From SG8-30 sp963715485 (GTDB taxonomy: Bacteria; Pseudomonadota; Gammaproteobacteria; Steroidobacterales; Steroidobacteraceae): a DNA stretch of 64,000 nucleotides. This document shows positions 1-8,007 of this stretch, piece after piece (the stretch's first letter is position 1; each line of letters starts with the position of its first letter). Below the pieces are notes generated by a model. The model worked only from the letters and a program-made list of their open reading frames with translations, was not told the origin of the DNA and did no database searches. The position numbers were made by a program, and so were the translations under genes. Location of the stretch: contig OY970244.1 of NCBI GenBank assembly GCA_963715485.1, positions 62,001 through 126,000 on the forward strand, written 5' to 3'.

Positions 1-136
1 GGCAGGTCCCGACGATCCGGACGCAGTGTTCGAGTACTTCCTCGAAGGGACCGCGCCCGGCGAGGTGCTGTCGGACAGCGAGCAGGCGACACCACCGGTC
101 GTCACCACACCGGCGCCCGAGGAGCAGATCTTCTAG
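1..136 (+). CDS. C-terminal tail of a class A penicillin-binding protein (probable PBP1A), partial
   Basis: Only the last 44 codons are inside the window, read from base 2 to the TAG at 134-136. The segment GPDDPDAVFEYFLEG followed by a Pro/Thr/Glu-rich tail ending EEQIF resembles the C-terminal end of proteobacterial PBP1A, where a short 'GDPDAIFE.F' element follows the transpeptidase domain. If so, the protein is a membrane-anchored peptidoglycan glycosyltransferase/transpeptidase. No catalytic motif lies within the window, so the call rests on this tail alone. Confidence 0.5.
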   Translation, partial: AGPDDPDAVFEYFLEGTAPGEVLSDSEQATPPVVTTPAPEEQIF

Positions 137-194
137 GCCCTGCTGACGCTGCGGCAGTCGTTGCGTCAACGGGCCCTGGCGAGGCGGAGGCGAT

Positions 195-842
195 ATGGCC
201 AAGCGGTCCGTCCGGGGAGACATGCTGCGCCACGCACTGGCGCAGGAAGCCGCCCGCATCATCGTCGAGCACGGCGTCGACGATTACCTGATGGCCAAGC
301 GCAAGGCAGCGGAACGCTTCGGCGTGACCGACCATGCCGTGCTGCCGAAGAACACCGAGATCGAGGAAGCCCTGGCGACCCACCACCGCCTGTTCGGCGC
401 CGCCTCCCACGAGGACGAGCTGGCCGGGCTGCGCCGGCACGCCGTCAGGGCGATGCACCTGCTCGAGGAGTTCGAGCCCCGGCTGGTCGGCCCCGTGCTG
501 TCAGGCAACGCCTCGGCCCACAGCGCCATCCAGCTGCACCTGTTCGCCGACACGCCCGAGGCGGTGGCGCTGCGGCTGATGGAGGCGGGCGTGAAGTACC
601 ACGTCGGGCAGCGGCGCGTCAGGGTGCTGCGTGAGGCGACCGAACCGTATCCGACCTTCGAATTCTCCAGCGAGGATGCCGAGGTGGAGGCGATCGTCTT
701 CCCGCGCGACGGCATCCGGCAGTCGCCTTTCGGACCGGTGGATCGTCGGCCCATGCGCCGCGCGACGCGGCAGGAAGTGGAGGCGCTGCTGGAAGGACTG
801 GAAGGAGAGGGGACAGTCCCCATTCGGGGACAGTCCCCCTGA
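195..842 (+). CDS. conserved hypothetical protein, 215 aa
   Basis: ATG at 195 follows a GGAGG at 184-188. The protein is soluble and has no signal peptide or membrane segment. The N-terminal third is helical and charged; a middle block (LVGPVLSGNASAHSAIQLHL, about residues 96-115) and a C-terminal block (PFGPVDRRPMRRA, about residues 179-191) look like family-defining motifs. I have the impression of a nucleotidyltransferase-like protein common in beta- and gammaproteobacteria but cannot name it. The last ten or so codons (GTVPIRGQSP) are encoded by two copies of a 13-bp palindrome, so the natural C-terminus has been replaced or extended by repeat DNA. The gene converges on gltA. Confidence 0.7.
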   Translation: MAKRSVRGDMLRHALAQEAARIIVEHGVDDYLMAKRKAAERFGVTDHAVLPKNTEIEEALATHHRLFGAASHEDELAGLRRHAVRAMHLLEEFEPRLVGPVLSGNASAHSAIQLHLFADTPEAVALRLMEAGVKYHVGQRRVRVLREATEPYPTFEFSSEDAEVEAIVFPRDGIRQSPFGPVDRRPMRRATRQEVEALLEGLEGEGTVPIRGQSP

Positions 843-879
843 ACGGCCTGGGGACAGTCCCCGTTCGGGGACAGTCCCC
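809..879. repeat. four copies of the palindrome GGGGACAGTCCCC
   Basis: Perfect copies lie at 809-821, 826-838, 850-862 and 867-879. Within each pair the spacer is 4 nt (attc, gttc); the pairs are 11 nt apart. The first two are inside the 3' end of the upstream gene, the last two in the short gap before the gltA stop codon at 886-888. Each copy can form a hairpin and adjacent copies can pair with one another. Similar 'GGGGACAGTCCCC' units in proteobacteria are REP-like and often belong to IS200-type (RAYT) transposase families; no such transposase is in the window. The array may also act as a terminator between convergent genes. Confidence 0.9.
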
Positions 880-885
880 AGAGTA

Positions 886-2184
886 TTACTTGCGCTTGAC
901 CAGCGGTACGTAGTCGCGCTGGGTCGGGCCGCGGTAGAGCTGGCGCGGCCGCCCGATCTTCAGCGTCGGGTCGGCGATCATCTCCAGCCAGTGCGAGACC
1001 CAGCCCGCGGTGCGGGCCAGCGCGAACATCACCGTGAACATCGAGCGCGGGATGCCGAGCGCGCTGTAGATGATCCCCGAGTAGAAGTCCACGTTCGGGT
1101 ACAGCTTGCGCGACACGAAGTACTCGTCGGCGAGCGCGATCTCCTCCAGCTTGAGCGCGAGCTCGAAGGTCGGGTCGTTCGCGTCGCCGAGCTGGCCGAG
1201 CACCTTGTGGCACATCTCGCGGATGATCTTGGCGCGCGGGTCGAAGTTCTTGTAGACGCGGTGGCCGAAGCCCATCAGCCTGACGCCCCCGTCCTTGTCC
1301 TTGACCTTCTTCAGGAAGGTCGGCACGTTCTTGACGTCGCCGATCTCGGACAGCATCTCCAGCACGGCCTCGTTGGCACCGCCGTGGGCCGGGCCCCACA
1401 GGGCCGACACGCCTGCCGAGATGGCGGCATACGGGTTGCAGCCCGTGCTGCCGGCCAGGCGGACCGTCGAGGTGGACGCGTTCTGCTCGTGGTCGGCATG
1501 CAGGATGAACAGCAGGTCCATGGCCTTCGCGTGCAGCGGGTCCACCGTGTAGGACTCGCAGGGCACGGAGAAGAACATGTTCAGCATGTTGGCGGTGTAG
1601 TCGAGGTCGTTGCGCGGGTAGACGAAGGGCTGGCCCTGCGCGTGCTTGTAGGCGGCCGCCGCGATGGTCGGGATCTTGGCGATGATGCGATGGGCGAAGA
1701 TCTCGCGATGCCGCGGGTCGTAGATGTCCAGGGAGTCGTGGTAGAAGGCCGCCATCGACGCGACGATGGCCGACACCATGGCCATCGGGTGGGCATCGTG
1801 GTGGAAGCCGTCGAACATCTTGAGCAGCGACTCGTTGAGCATCGTGTGGCGGCTGATCGACTCGTGGAAACCCTTGAACTCGGCCGCGCTGGGCAGGTCG
1901 CCGTACATCAGCAGGTAGGCCACCTCGAGGTGCGAGCTGTGCTGGGCGAGCTGGTCGATCGGATAGCCGCGATACAGCAGCACGCCGGCGTCGCCGTCGA
2001 TGTAGGTGATGTGGCTCTCGCAGGACGCCGTGGCCATGAAGCCCGGGTCGAAGGTGAACACACCGTGCTCCTTGTAGAGCGGCGCGATGTTCACGACGTC
2101 CGGGCCGGTCGTACCCGACAGTGCGTCGAGTTCGCAGGATTTGCCCGTCGCGAGGTTCGTAAGCTGGAACTTCTTGTTACTCAT
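886..2184 (-). CDS. gltA: citrate synthase, type II (hexameric)
   Basis: Condenses oxaloacetate and acetyl-CoA to citrate, the entry step of the TCA cycle. The 432-residue protein matches the proteobacterial type II enzyme along its length: FTFDPGF and SCESHITYIDGD near the N-terminus, the HADHEQNAST block, WGPAHGGANEAV with the first catalytic His, LMGFGHRVYKNFDPR with the second, and PNVDFYSG with the catalytic Asp. The start is put at ATG 2184 (MSNKKFQLT), which aligns with the usual N-terminus; an in-frame ATG at 2199 would add five residues and neither has a strong ribosome-binding site. It is divergent from hemW, with 109 bp between starts. Confidence 0.97.
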   Translation of the reverse strand: MSNKKFQLTNLATGKSCELDALSGTTGPDVVNIAPLYKEHGVFTFDPGFMATASCESHITYIDGDAGVLLYRGYPIDQLAQHSSHLEVAYLLMYGDLPSAAEFKGFHESISRHTMLNESLLKMFDGFHHDAHPMAMVSAIVASMAAFYHDSLDIYDPRHREIFAHRIIAKIPTIAAAAYKHAQGQPFVYPRNDLDYTANMLNMFFSVPCESYTVDPLHAKAMDLLFILHADHEQNASTSTVRLAGSTGCNPYAAISAGVSALWGPAHGGANEAVLEMLSEIGDVKNVPTFLKKVKDKDGGVRLMGFGHRVYKNFDPRAKIIREMCHKVLGQLGDANDPTFELALKLEEIALADEYFVSRKLYPNVDFYSGIIYSALGIPRSMFTVMFALARTAGWVSHWLEMIADPTLKIGRPRQLYRGPTQRDYVPLVKRK

Positions 2185-2293
2185 GGTGTTTCTGCCCATA
2201 TTGACGGCCGCCGGCCCATGCCGGCGAACGCGCCGAGACTGTCACGATGAAATGGCGGAATCAAGGCGGTTTACCACCAGTAAAAGGCCTCTC

Positions 2294-3433
2294 ATGACGC
2301 GCCCGATCGCCGTCTACGTGCACTTGCCCTGGTGCGTCCGTAAATGTCCTTACTGCGACTTCAATTCGCACGCGGCGCCGTCGTCACTGCCCGAGGAAGA
2401 CTACGTCCAGGCGCTGCTCGCCGACCTGCGCGGCGACCTCGCGATCGCGGCCGGCAGGCGTGTCGAGTCGGTCTTCTTCGGCGGCGGGACGCCGAGCCTG
2501 TTCAGCGCCCGGGGAATCGGCCGCATCCTCGATGGCATTGCCGCCGCCCTGCCTCTGGCGGAGGGCGCGGAGGTCACGCTGGAGGCGAATCCCGGCACCC
2601 TCGAACGCGGCCGGTTCGCGGACTACGCCGCGGCGGGCGTCAACCGGGTCTCGCTCGGCGCGCAGTCTTTCTCGGCGGCGCGGCTGCAGGCGCTGGGCCG
2701 GATCCACTCACCCGGCGACATCGACGCAGCCGTCCTCGACCTCGAGGCGGCGGGCCTCGACAACTTCAACCTCGACCTGATGTATGCCCTGCCGGGGCAG
2801 GACGTCGACGCGGCGCTGGCCGACCTGCTCAAGGCGTTGTCGCTCGGCCCGGCGCACCTGTCGCTCTACCAGCTGACCCTGGAGCCCGGCACCGCCTTCT
2901 TCCACCGGCCACCACAGCTGCCGGACGAGGACACGGCGCTCGGGATGCAGCTGGCCTGCCAGGCCGAGCTGGCATCGGCAGGCTTCGGGCACTACGAGGT
3001 CTCCGGCTACGCCCGGCCAGGGCGGCAATGCCACCACAACCTGGCCTACTGGAACTTCGGCGACTATCTCGGCCTCGGGGCCGGCGCACACGGCAAGCTG
3101 ACGCTGCCGGACGGCGTCTGGCGCACCGAGAAGCCCCGCATGCCGCGCGAGTACATGGCGACGGCGGGCAGCGGCGGCCTGCGCCGCCGCGTAGACCCCG
3201 CCGACCTGCCGTTCGAATGGGCACTGAACGTCCTGCGGCTGACCGAAGGGGCATCGCTCGAGGCGTTCGAGACCGCCACGGGCTTGACCGCGAAGGTCCT
3301 CTCCCCGACGCTGGAATCCCTGCAAGCCCGTGGACTGATTGAAGAAATCGAAGGTCGCGTCCGGGCCTCCCCCCTCGGGTTCCGGTTCCTCAACGATGTC
3401 CAGGCAGCGTTCCTGCCGACCGTCGCCCCGTGA
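2294..3433 (+). CDS. hemW: HemW, radical SAM heme chaperone-like protein
   Basis: Radical SAM protein of the HemN-like family. HemW is not a coproporphyrinogen oxidase but binds heme and is thought to deliver it to respiratory enzymes. The CxxxCxxC cluster motif is C14, C18 and C21 in WCVRKCPYCDF, followed by FFGGGTPS (SAM binding), LEANPGT, RVSLGAQSF and the C-terminal HemN domain. The extra cysteine typical of true HemN is missing. The 379-aa length is normal. ATG 2294 follows AAAGG. In this lineage hemW usually sits beside rdgB and rph, which are a few kb downstream here. Confidence 0.93.
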   Translation: MTRPIAVYVHLPWCVRKCPYCDFNSHAAPSSLPEEDYVQALLADLRGDLAIAAGRRVESVFFGGGTPSLFSARGIGRILDGIAAALPLAEGAEVTLEANPGTLERGRFADYAAAGVNRVSLGAQSFSAARLQALGRIHSPGDIDAAVLDLEAAGLDNFNLDLMYALPGQDVDAALADLLKALSLGPAHLSLYQLTLEPGTAFFHRPPQLPDEDTALGMQLACQAELASAGFGHYEVSGYARPGRQCHHNLAYWNFGDYLGLGAGAHGKLTLPDGVWRTEKPRMPREYMATAGSGGLRRRVDPADLPFEWALNVLRLTEGASLEAFETATGLTAKVLSPTLESLQARGLIEEIEGRVRASPLGFRFLNDVQAAFLPTVAP

Positions 3434-3656
3434 CCGGTCGTCGCTGGACTCGCCGCAGGGCTCCTCACGAATCGTTGTACACAGCCCGGGCATGCCTCAC
3501 ACAGGGCAGGGACTTTCGTGACATTGTTACCACCCAGCCTTAACTGCTGGCGCTTAAGTCATTGATAAGAACAGCGTAAAATGGCATGGTCAAAATTTAA
3601 TCAAACTGACATTTAAGCCATTTTGCTCGCGACCCCGCCCCCGGGAGCTCGCGCCG

Positions 3657-3690
3657 TCCACAGAGTTATCCACAGGATTTGTGGATAAGG
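3657..3690. promoter_or_regulatory. inverted pair of DnaA boxes in the 435-bp gap before rpmE
   Basis: TTATCCACA at 3666-3674 and its reverse complement TGTGGATAA at 3680-3688 are two perfect consensus DnaA boxes facing each other with 5 bp between them; a partial box (TCCACAGAG) begins at 3657. An AT-rich stretch lies just upstream at about 3590-3622. The gap 3434-3868 contains no gene. The arrangement resembles part of a replication origin or a DnaA-controlled promoter, but two boxes are fewer than a normal oriC has and no dnaA, dnaN or mnmG is nearby. Confidence 0.7.
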
Positions 3691-3868
3691 AAAAAACCCC
3701 CTTAGATTCGACGGGTTAGCCGAAGAAGGCGGCCGCGGTGACCCTCGTAACCGCACCCGCCGCACAAGCGTTTCGCGTCCCGACCTTGTGTCGATGCCTG
3801 CGCCCCGCTAGACTGCGCGCCCGATTTCTGACGGCCCCGCAAGGCGGGGCGTGGCGTAGGAAAGTTAC

Positions 3869-4075
3869 ATGAAGGCCGAAATCCACCCCAAGTACCAGCT
3901 GATCACGGTCACCTGCACTTGCGGGAACAGTTTCCAGACCCGCTCCACGCTCGGCGAGGACCTGCAGGTCGAAGTGTGCTCGAATTGTCACCCCTTCTAC
4001 ACCGGCAAGCAGAAGATCATGGACACCGGCGGCCGCGTGGACAAGTTCCGCAAGAAGTACGGCCTGTCGGCCTGA
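3869..4075 (+). CDS. rpmE: 50S ribosomal protein L31, zinc-binding type
   Basis: Large-subunit ribosomal protein of 68 aa. The four zinc-ligand cysteines that define the C+ form are present: C16 and C18 in CTCGNSF and C37 and C40 in CSNCHPFYTGKQK. ATG 3869 follows GGAAAG. Just upstream, at about 3834-3850, a GC-rich hairpin (gccccgc/gcggggc) sits in the leader and might be a regulatory element. The gene is monocistronic and ends in a strong intrinsic terminator. Confidence 0.97.
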   Translation: MKAEIHPKYQLITVTCTCGNSFQTRSTLGEDLQVEVCSNCHPFYTGKQKIMDTGGRVDKFRKKYGLSA

Positions 4076-4103
4076 TCCGGCTTGACCCGGGACGAGCGAA
4101 ACA

Positions 4104-4126
4104 GGGCGCCTTGGGGCGCCCTTTTT
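4104..4126 (+). terminator. rho-independent terminator of rpmE
   Basis: GGGCGCC (4104-4110), loop TTGG, GGCGCCC (4115-4121), then five T (4122-4126). A perfect 7-bp GC stem with a U tract, 29 bp after the rpmE stop. Confidence 0.9.
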
Positions 4127-4277
4127 CATGGGTCTCGCGACCGGCCTCCGGCGGCGGGGGTTCCCACGAGCGACAGGAGTCAACTTTTCGGGCCCGGTGG
4201 CGTCTCATTCCTTGCAGGACGACTTGAGCGTCCGGCACCGCGCTGGTTATATGCGGACGACAGGAGACCCATCGCTC

Positions 4278-5759
4278 ATGAAGTTCCTCAAGGCAAGCCT
4301 GCTCGCCGCAGCGGCCGCCGCGATCGCAGCGGTCGCCGGTTGCGCCACGAACCCGGTGACCGGCGCTTCCGACATGGCGTTCATGTCGGAGGCGAGCGAG
4401 ATCAAGCTCGGCAAGCAGATGCACGTCCAGATCACCCAGTCGATGGGGGTCTATGACGACTATGCCCTGCAGCAGTACGTACAGCAGCTCGGCGAGAGAC
4501 TCGCGCGGGTCAGCGAGCGGCCGGACCTGGAATGGAAGTTCACCGTGCTGGACACGGACGACGTCAACGCTTTCGCCACGCCGGGCGGTTTCGTCTACAT
4601 CTCGCGCGGCATCCTGGCCTACCTCGCCGACGAGGCCCAGCTCGCGGCCGTCCTTGGCCACGAGATCGGCCACATCACGGCCCGCCACTCGGTCCAGCGC
4701 CAGAGCCAGTCGACGATCGCCGGCGTGCTGGGCGCGGCGGCGACCATCTTCACCGGCCAGCCCGCCCTCGGCGATCTCACCAACATCGCCGGCGCGGCGA
4801 TCATCAGTGGCTACGGCCGGGAAGCCGAACTCGAAGCGGACAGCCTCGGCGCACGCTACCTCGCCAAGACCGGCTACAAGCCGGAGGCGATGATCGAGGT
4901 CGTGTCGGTGCTCAAGGACCAGGAACAGTTCGAGCGTGACCGCGCGCGCGCCGAGGGCCGGGACCCGCACATCTATCACGGGGTGTTCGCGTCCCACCCG
5001 GACAACGACACGCGCTTCCGCGAGGCCGTGGCGTCAGCCGGCCAGGTGGAAGGCACCGCCACCGGGCAGGCCCAGGAACGCGACCGTTTCCTGAGGGCGA
5101 TCAATGGCCTGGCCTTCGGCTCGAGCCGCCGCCAGGGCATGGTTCGGGACAACCGCTTCTACCATGCCGATTTCCAGCTGACGATAGCGTTTCCCAGCGG
5201 CTGGGCCATCCAGAACGACCCGCAGCAGCTGCTGGCCGCGTCGCCGGACAGGCACCACACCATGATGATGACCGCGCAGGCGCCACCTGCCGGCGTCACA
5301 CGTCCGAAGGACTTCGCGCTGCGCGGACTCGGCGACCGCCGCCTCGAGCGCGGCGAGGAGCTTGAGATCAACGGTCTCGATGCCTACACGGTCGTGGTGC
5401 GCGGTGACCGGTCGCCGTATGGCACCAGCTCCAACGTGCGCTACGTGGTGATCAGCCACAACAACCTGATGTGGATCCTGCGCGGCGCGAGCCGCGCGGG
5501 CAGCCCGGTGCCGGAGGCCGACGTGCTGTTCCTCTCCGCGGCAAAGACCTTCCGCCCGCTACGGTCCAGCGAGTTCAGGCTCGCCGAGCCTTACCGGCTG
5601 CGCATCGTGCCGGCGCCGGAGGGCATGACCATCGAGCAGATCGCGGCACGCTCGCCGCTGCCGAAGTACGCGCTCGAGCAGCACAAGCTGATCAACGGCC
5701 TGTATCCGTCGAAGCAGCCGACGGCGGGCGAGCCGATCAAGTTCGTCGGGGACGGTTGA
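4278..5759 (+). CDS. M48-family zinc metalloprotease lipoprotein
   Basis: A 493-aa protein with a lipoprotein signal peptide (MKFLKASLL..., lipobox AGC at about residue 22) and an M48 peptidase domain at about residues 30-240. HEIGH holds the zinc-binding and catalytic residues and the downstream Glu ligand is in the REAELEADSLGARY helix. This is the YfgC/BepA/LoiP class of periplasmic proteases linked to outer-membrane protein quality control. The C-terminal 200 residues are an extra domain; the end (TIEQIAARSP...LEQHKLINGL) resembles a LysM-like fold. ATG 4278 follows CAGGAGA. The gene stands alone after the rpmE terminator. Confidence 0.9.
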   Translation: MKFLKASLLAAAAAAIAAVAGCATNPVTGASDMAFMSEASEIKLGKQMHVQITQSMGVYDDYALQQYVQQLGERLARVSERPDLEWKFTVLDTDDVNAFATPGGFVYISRGILAYLADEAQLAAVLGHEIGHITARHSVQRQSQSTIAGVLGAAATIFTGQPALGDLTNIAGAAIISGYGREAELEADSLGARYLAKTGYKPEAMIEVVSVLKDQEQFERDRARAEGRDPHIYHGVFASHPDNDTRFREAVASAGQVEGTATGQAQERDRFLRAINGLAFGSSRRQGMVRDNRFYHADFQLTIAFPSGWAIQNDPQQLLAASPDRHHTMMMTAQAPPAGVTRPKDFALRGLGDRRLERGEELEINGLDAYTVVVRGDRSPYGTSSNVRYVVISHNNLMWILRGASRAGSPVPEADVLFLSAAKTFRPLRSSEFRLAEPYRLRIVPAPEGMTIEQIAARSPLPKYALEQHKLINGLYPSKQPTAGEPIKFVGDG

Positions 5760-5770
5760 AGAGGGGCAGA

Positions 5771-5783
5771 GGGGACAGTCCCC
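5771..5783. repeat. single copy of the GGGGACAGTCCCC palindrome
   Basis: The same 13-mer as the four-copy array at 809-879, here alone, 11 bp after the M48 stop and between two convergent genes. It could serve as a terminator stem. Confidence 0.85.
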
Positions 5784-5803
5784 TGCGGGCGTCCGCGCGC
5801 GCC

Positions 5804-6397
5804 TCACTCCTCCCGCAGCGCCTCGACCAGCGCACCCAGCGCCTGGGCGCGGTGGCTGACCCGGTTCTTCTCCCCGGCCGGCATCTCGGCCGCGGTGCGC
5901 GTGTCGCCGGCCACCAGGAACAGCGGGTCGTAGCCGAACCCGCCGGCGCCCCGTCGCTCGAAGCCGATCGACCCCTCCCAGCGTCCCTCGCGCACGATCG
6001 GCGCGCGGTCCCCGGCATCGCGCACGAACACCATGGCGCAGTGATAGCGGGCACTGCGGGACCCGGCCGGCACGTCCGACAGCTCTGCCAGCAGCCTGGC
6101 GTTGTTGTCCTCGTCGCTGCAGTCCTCGCCTGCGAAACGCGCCGAGTGGATCCCCGGGCGGCCCGCGAGGGCATCCACGGCCAGCCCGGAGTCGTCGGCA
6201 ATGGCAGGCAGGCCGCTGAGGCGGGCCGCGTGACGCGCCTTGATCAGCGCGTTCTCGACGAAGCTCGAGCCGTCCTCGTGCGGAGGCTCGATGCCGAACT
6301 CGGACTGCGGCAGCACCTCCAGGCCGCAGCCGGCGAGCAGCGCGCGCATCTCGCGCAGCTTGCCGGCGTTGCCGCTGGCGAGAACGACCCTGCGCAC
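5804..6397 (-). CDS. rdgB: dITP/XTP pyrophosphatase (non-canonical purine NTP hydrolase)
   Basis: Hydrolyses dITP, ITP and XTP to monophosphates, keeping deaminated purines out of nucleic acids. The 197-aa protein has the HAM1 family landmarks: SGNAGKLREM at the N-terminus, DGSSFVENALIKARHAA, IADDSGL, GRPGIHSARFAG, GFGYDPLF and SHRAQAL near the end. The start is the GTG at 6397 (VRRVVLASGN), which gives exactly the E. coli length. It lies 7 bp after rph and is probably co-transcribed with it. Confidence 0.95.
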   Translation of the reverse strand: MRRVVLASGNAGKLREMRALLAGCGLEVLPQSEFGIEPPHEDGSSFVENALIKARHAARLSGLPAIADDSGLAVDALAGRPGIHSARFAGEDCSDEDNNARLLAELSDVPAGSRSARYHCAMVFVRDAGDRAPIVREGRWEGSIGFERRGAGGFGYDPLFLVAGDTRTAAEMPAGEKNRVSHRAQALGALVEALREE

Positions 6398-6404
6398 GGC
6401 GTCC

Positions 6405-7134
6405 TCAGGGGGCCCGGCCGCCGCCGAGTGCCTCCAGCTGCAGGGCACACAGCCGCGCGACGCCGCCTGCCGCGAGGTCCAGCAAGCGGTCGAGTTCCTC
6501 GCGCCTGAAGGCATGTCCCTCGGCGGTGCCCTGCACCTCGATGAAGGCGCCGCCGGAATTCATCACGACGTTCATGTCGGTCTCCGCGGCCGAGTCCTCG
6601 GCGTAGTCGAGGTCGAGCACGGGCACGCCGTCGACGATGCCCACCGACACCGCCGCCACCTGGCCGTGGACCGGGCTCGACGCGCAGCTGCCCGCCGCGC
6701 ACCAGCGCCCCGACGGCATCGGCCAGCGCGACGTAGCTGCCGGTGATGGCCGCCGTGCGCGTCCCGCCGTCGGCCTGCAGCACGTCGCAGTCGAGCGTGA
6801 CCGTGCGCTCGCCGAGCGCGCGCAGGTCGATGCAGGCCCGCAGCGAACGGCCGATCAGGCGCTGGATCTCCTGCGTGCGTCCCGTCTGCTTGCCGCGCGC
6901 CGCCTCGCGCGGCATGCGCGTATGGGTCGCCCGCGGCAGCATGCCGTACTCGGCGGTGATCCATCCCTGTCCGCTGTTGCGCAGGAAGGCGGGGACGCCG
7001 TTGTCCACGCTGGCGGTGCACAGCACCCGCGTGCCGCCGAACTCGACCAGCACGGAGCCTTCCGCATGCGCGGTGTACCCGCGCGTGAAGCGCACGGGCC
7101 GGAGTTCGTCTGGCGCACGGCCGCTCGGTCTCAT
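6405..7134 (-). CDS. rph: ribonuclease PH (one apparent frameshift)
   Basis: Phosphorolytic 3'-5' exoribonuclease that trims tRNA 3' ends. The N-terminal two thirds (MRPSGRAPDELRPV..., WITAEYGMLPRAT, GRTQEIQRLIGRSLRA, TLDCDVLQADGGTRTA) read in one frame from 7134. The rest (VAAVSVGIVDG, DLDYAEDSAAETDMNVVM, EVQGTAEG) is one base out of register. The shift is near 6,680 and the span is 3n+1, as expected for one inserted base. Joining the frames gives a normal protein of about 240 aa. The missing base register is attributed to sequence error rather than gene decay. Confidence 0.92.
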
Positions 7135-7147
7135 GGTGTCCCTTTCC

Positions 7148-7892
7148 TCAACCGAGCCAGCGCAGCGCGGCCGCGGTGGCGTTGTCGCTGTGCGGCGCGG
7201 ATGCTGCGACCGCCTTGTCCACCAGTGCCGACAGCGCCTCCGCCAGCGGCGGCCCGTCCGGCGACCAGAACGCGCCGATGTCCGGGTCCCTCAGGTTGGC
7301 CCACAGGCCGTCCGAGCAGGCGAGCAGGATGTCGCCGGGCTGCAGCGGCCGGCGCAACGACAGGCTCATCTCCGGCTGCGCCAGCTCGCCGCCGATGCAG
7401 CAATCCACGTAGTTGCGCATCGGGTGGCCGTGCACCTCGTCCTCGCGGATCGCCCCCTCGCGCAGCAGTTGTTCCACGTGCGTGTGGTCGCGCGTGCGCG
7501 CCAGCACCGCGCCATGGCGGATGTGGTACAGGCGGGCGTCGCCGAGGTGCGCCCACCATGCGGCGCCGTCCTGCACCAGGCAGACGGCGCAGGTGGCGCG
7601 CGGCCGATGGCTCGATCTTCATGTCCCGGCCCGCAGCAGCGACCGCGCGTGCGCCCGGCCCAGCGAGAGATGCAGGAACCCGAGCGGATCGAAAACCGGA
7701 TGCGGCTCGGCGGCGAACGACTCGAGCAGGACCGTCCGGCCGATCTCGGCGGCGCGTGCGCCGTCCGCGTGCCCGCCCATGCCGTCCATCACGACGAGCA
7801 TCGCGGCCGCGTTGTCGATCGGCGATCGCGGCCCGGTCCTGGTTCTCTTCGCGGTGCCCGACGTCGCTGACGTCGGCGTACTCGATGCGCAA
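7148..7892 (-). CDS. PP2C-type serine/threonine protein phosphatase (about three frameshifts)
   Basis: Metal-dependent protein phosphatase of about 247 aa. In order: VSDVGHREENQD (N-terminal Asp motif), MLVVMDGMGGHADGARAA (the DGMGG metal site), HLGDARLYHIRHG, MRNYVDCCIGG, GDILLACSDGLWANL, and SDNATAAALRW at the C-terminus. Shifts lie near 7,818, 7,620 and 7,600; together they are a net one-base insertion. The start is uncertain: TTG 7892 behind GGAGGGA is my choice, GTG 7910 is possible. It lies between rph and yicC, and its stop is 14 bp upstream of the rph start. The target is unknown. Confidence 0.85.
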
Positions 7893-8007
7893 GCTCCCTC
7901 CCGCGTGCACGTGCAAGGCATCTGTTATTCTGGGCGCACAGCTTACACGACGGTTACGGCGACCGTGAGCGCCGCTCCGGTCGGATGCAGACGCACTCGG
8001 GGACGAC

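Noticed and set aside
809..879. CRISPR array
   Set aside because: Four palindromic 13-mers with 4-nt and 11-nt spacers do not have the 25-35 nt repeats and similar-length unique spacers of CRISPR, and no cas gene is in the window.
284..1399. Long open frames antisense to gltA, spoT, the cox genes and the hydrogenase genes
   Set aside because: High GC keeps antisense and out-of-frame readings open. Their translations are Arg/Ala/Pro- or His-rich, contain no domain motifs and mirror recognisable genes on the other strand.
3434..3868. A full chromosomal origin (oriC)
   Set aside because: Only two perfect DnaA boxes and one short AT-rich run are present, and dnaA, dnaN, mnmG, rpmH and parAB are absent from the neighbourhood. 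Kept as a DnaA-box finding only.
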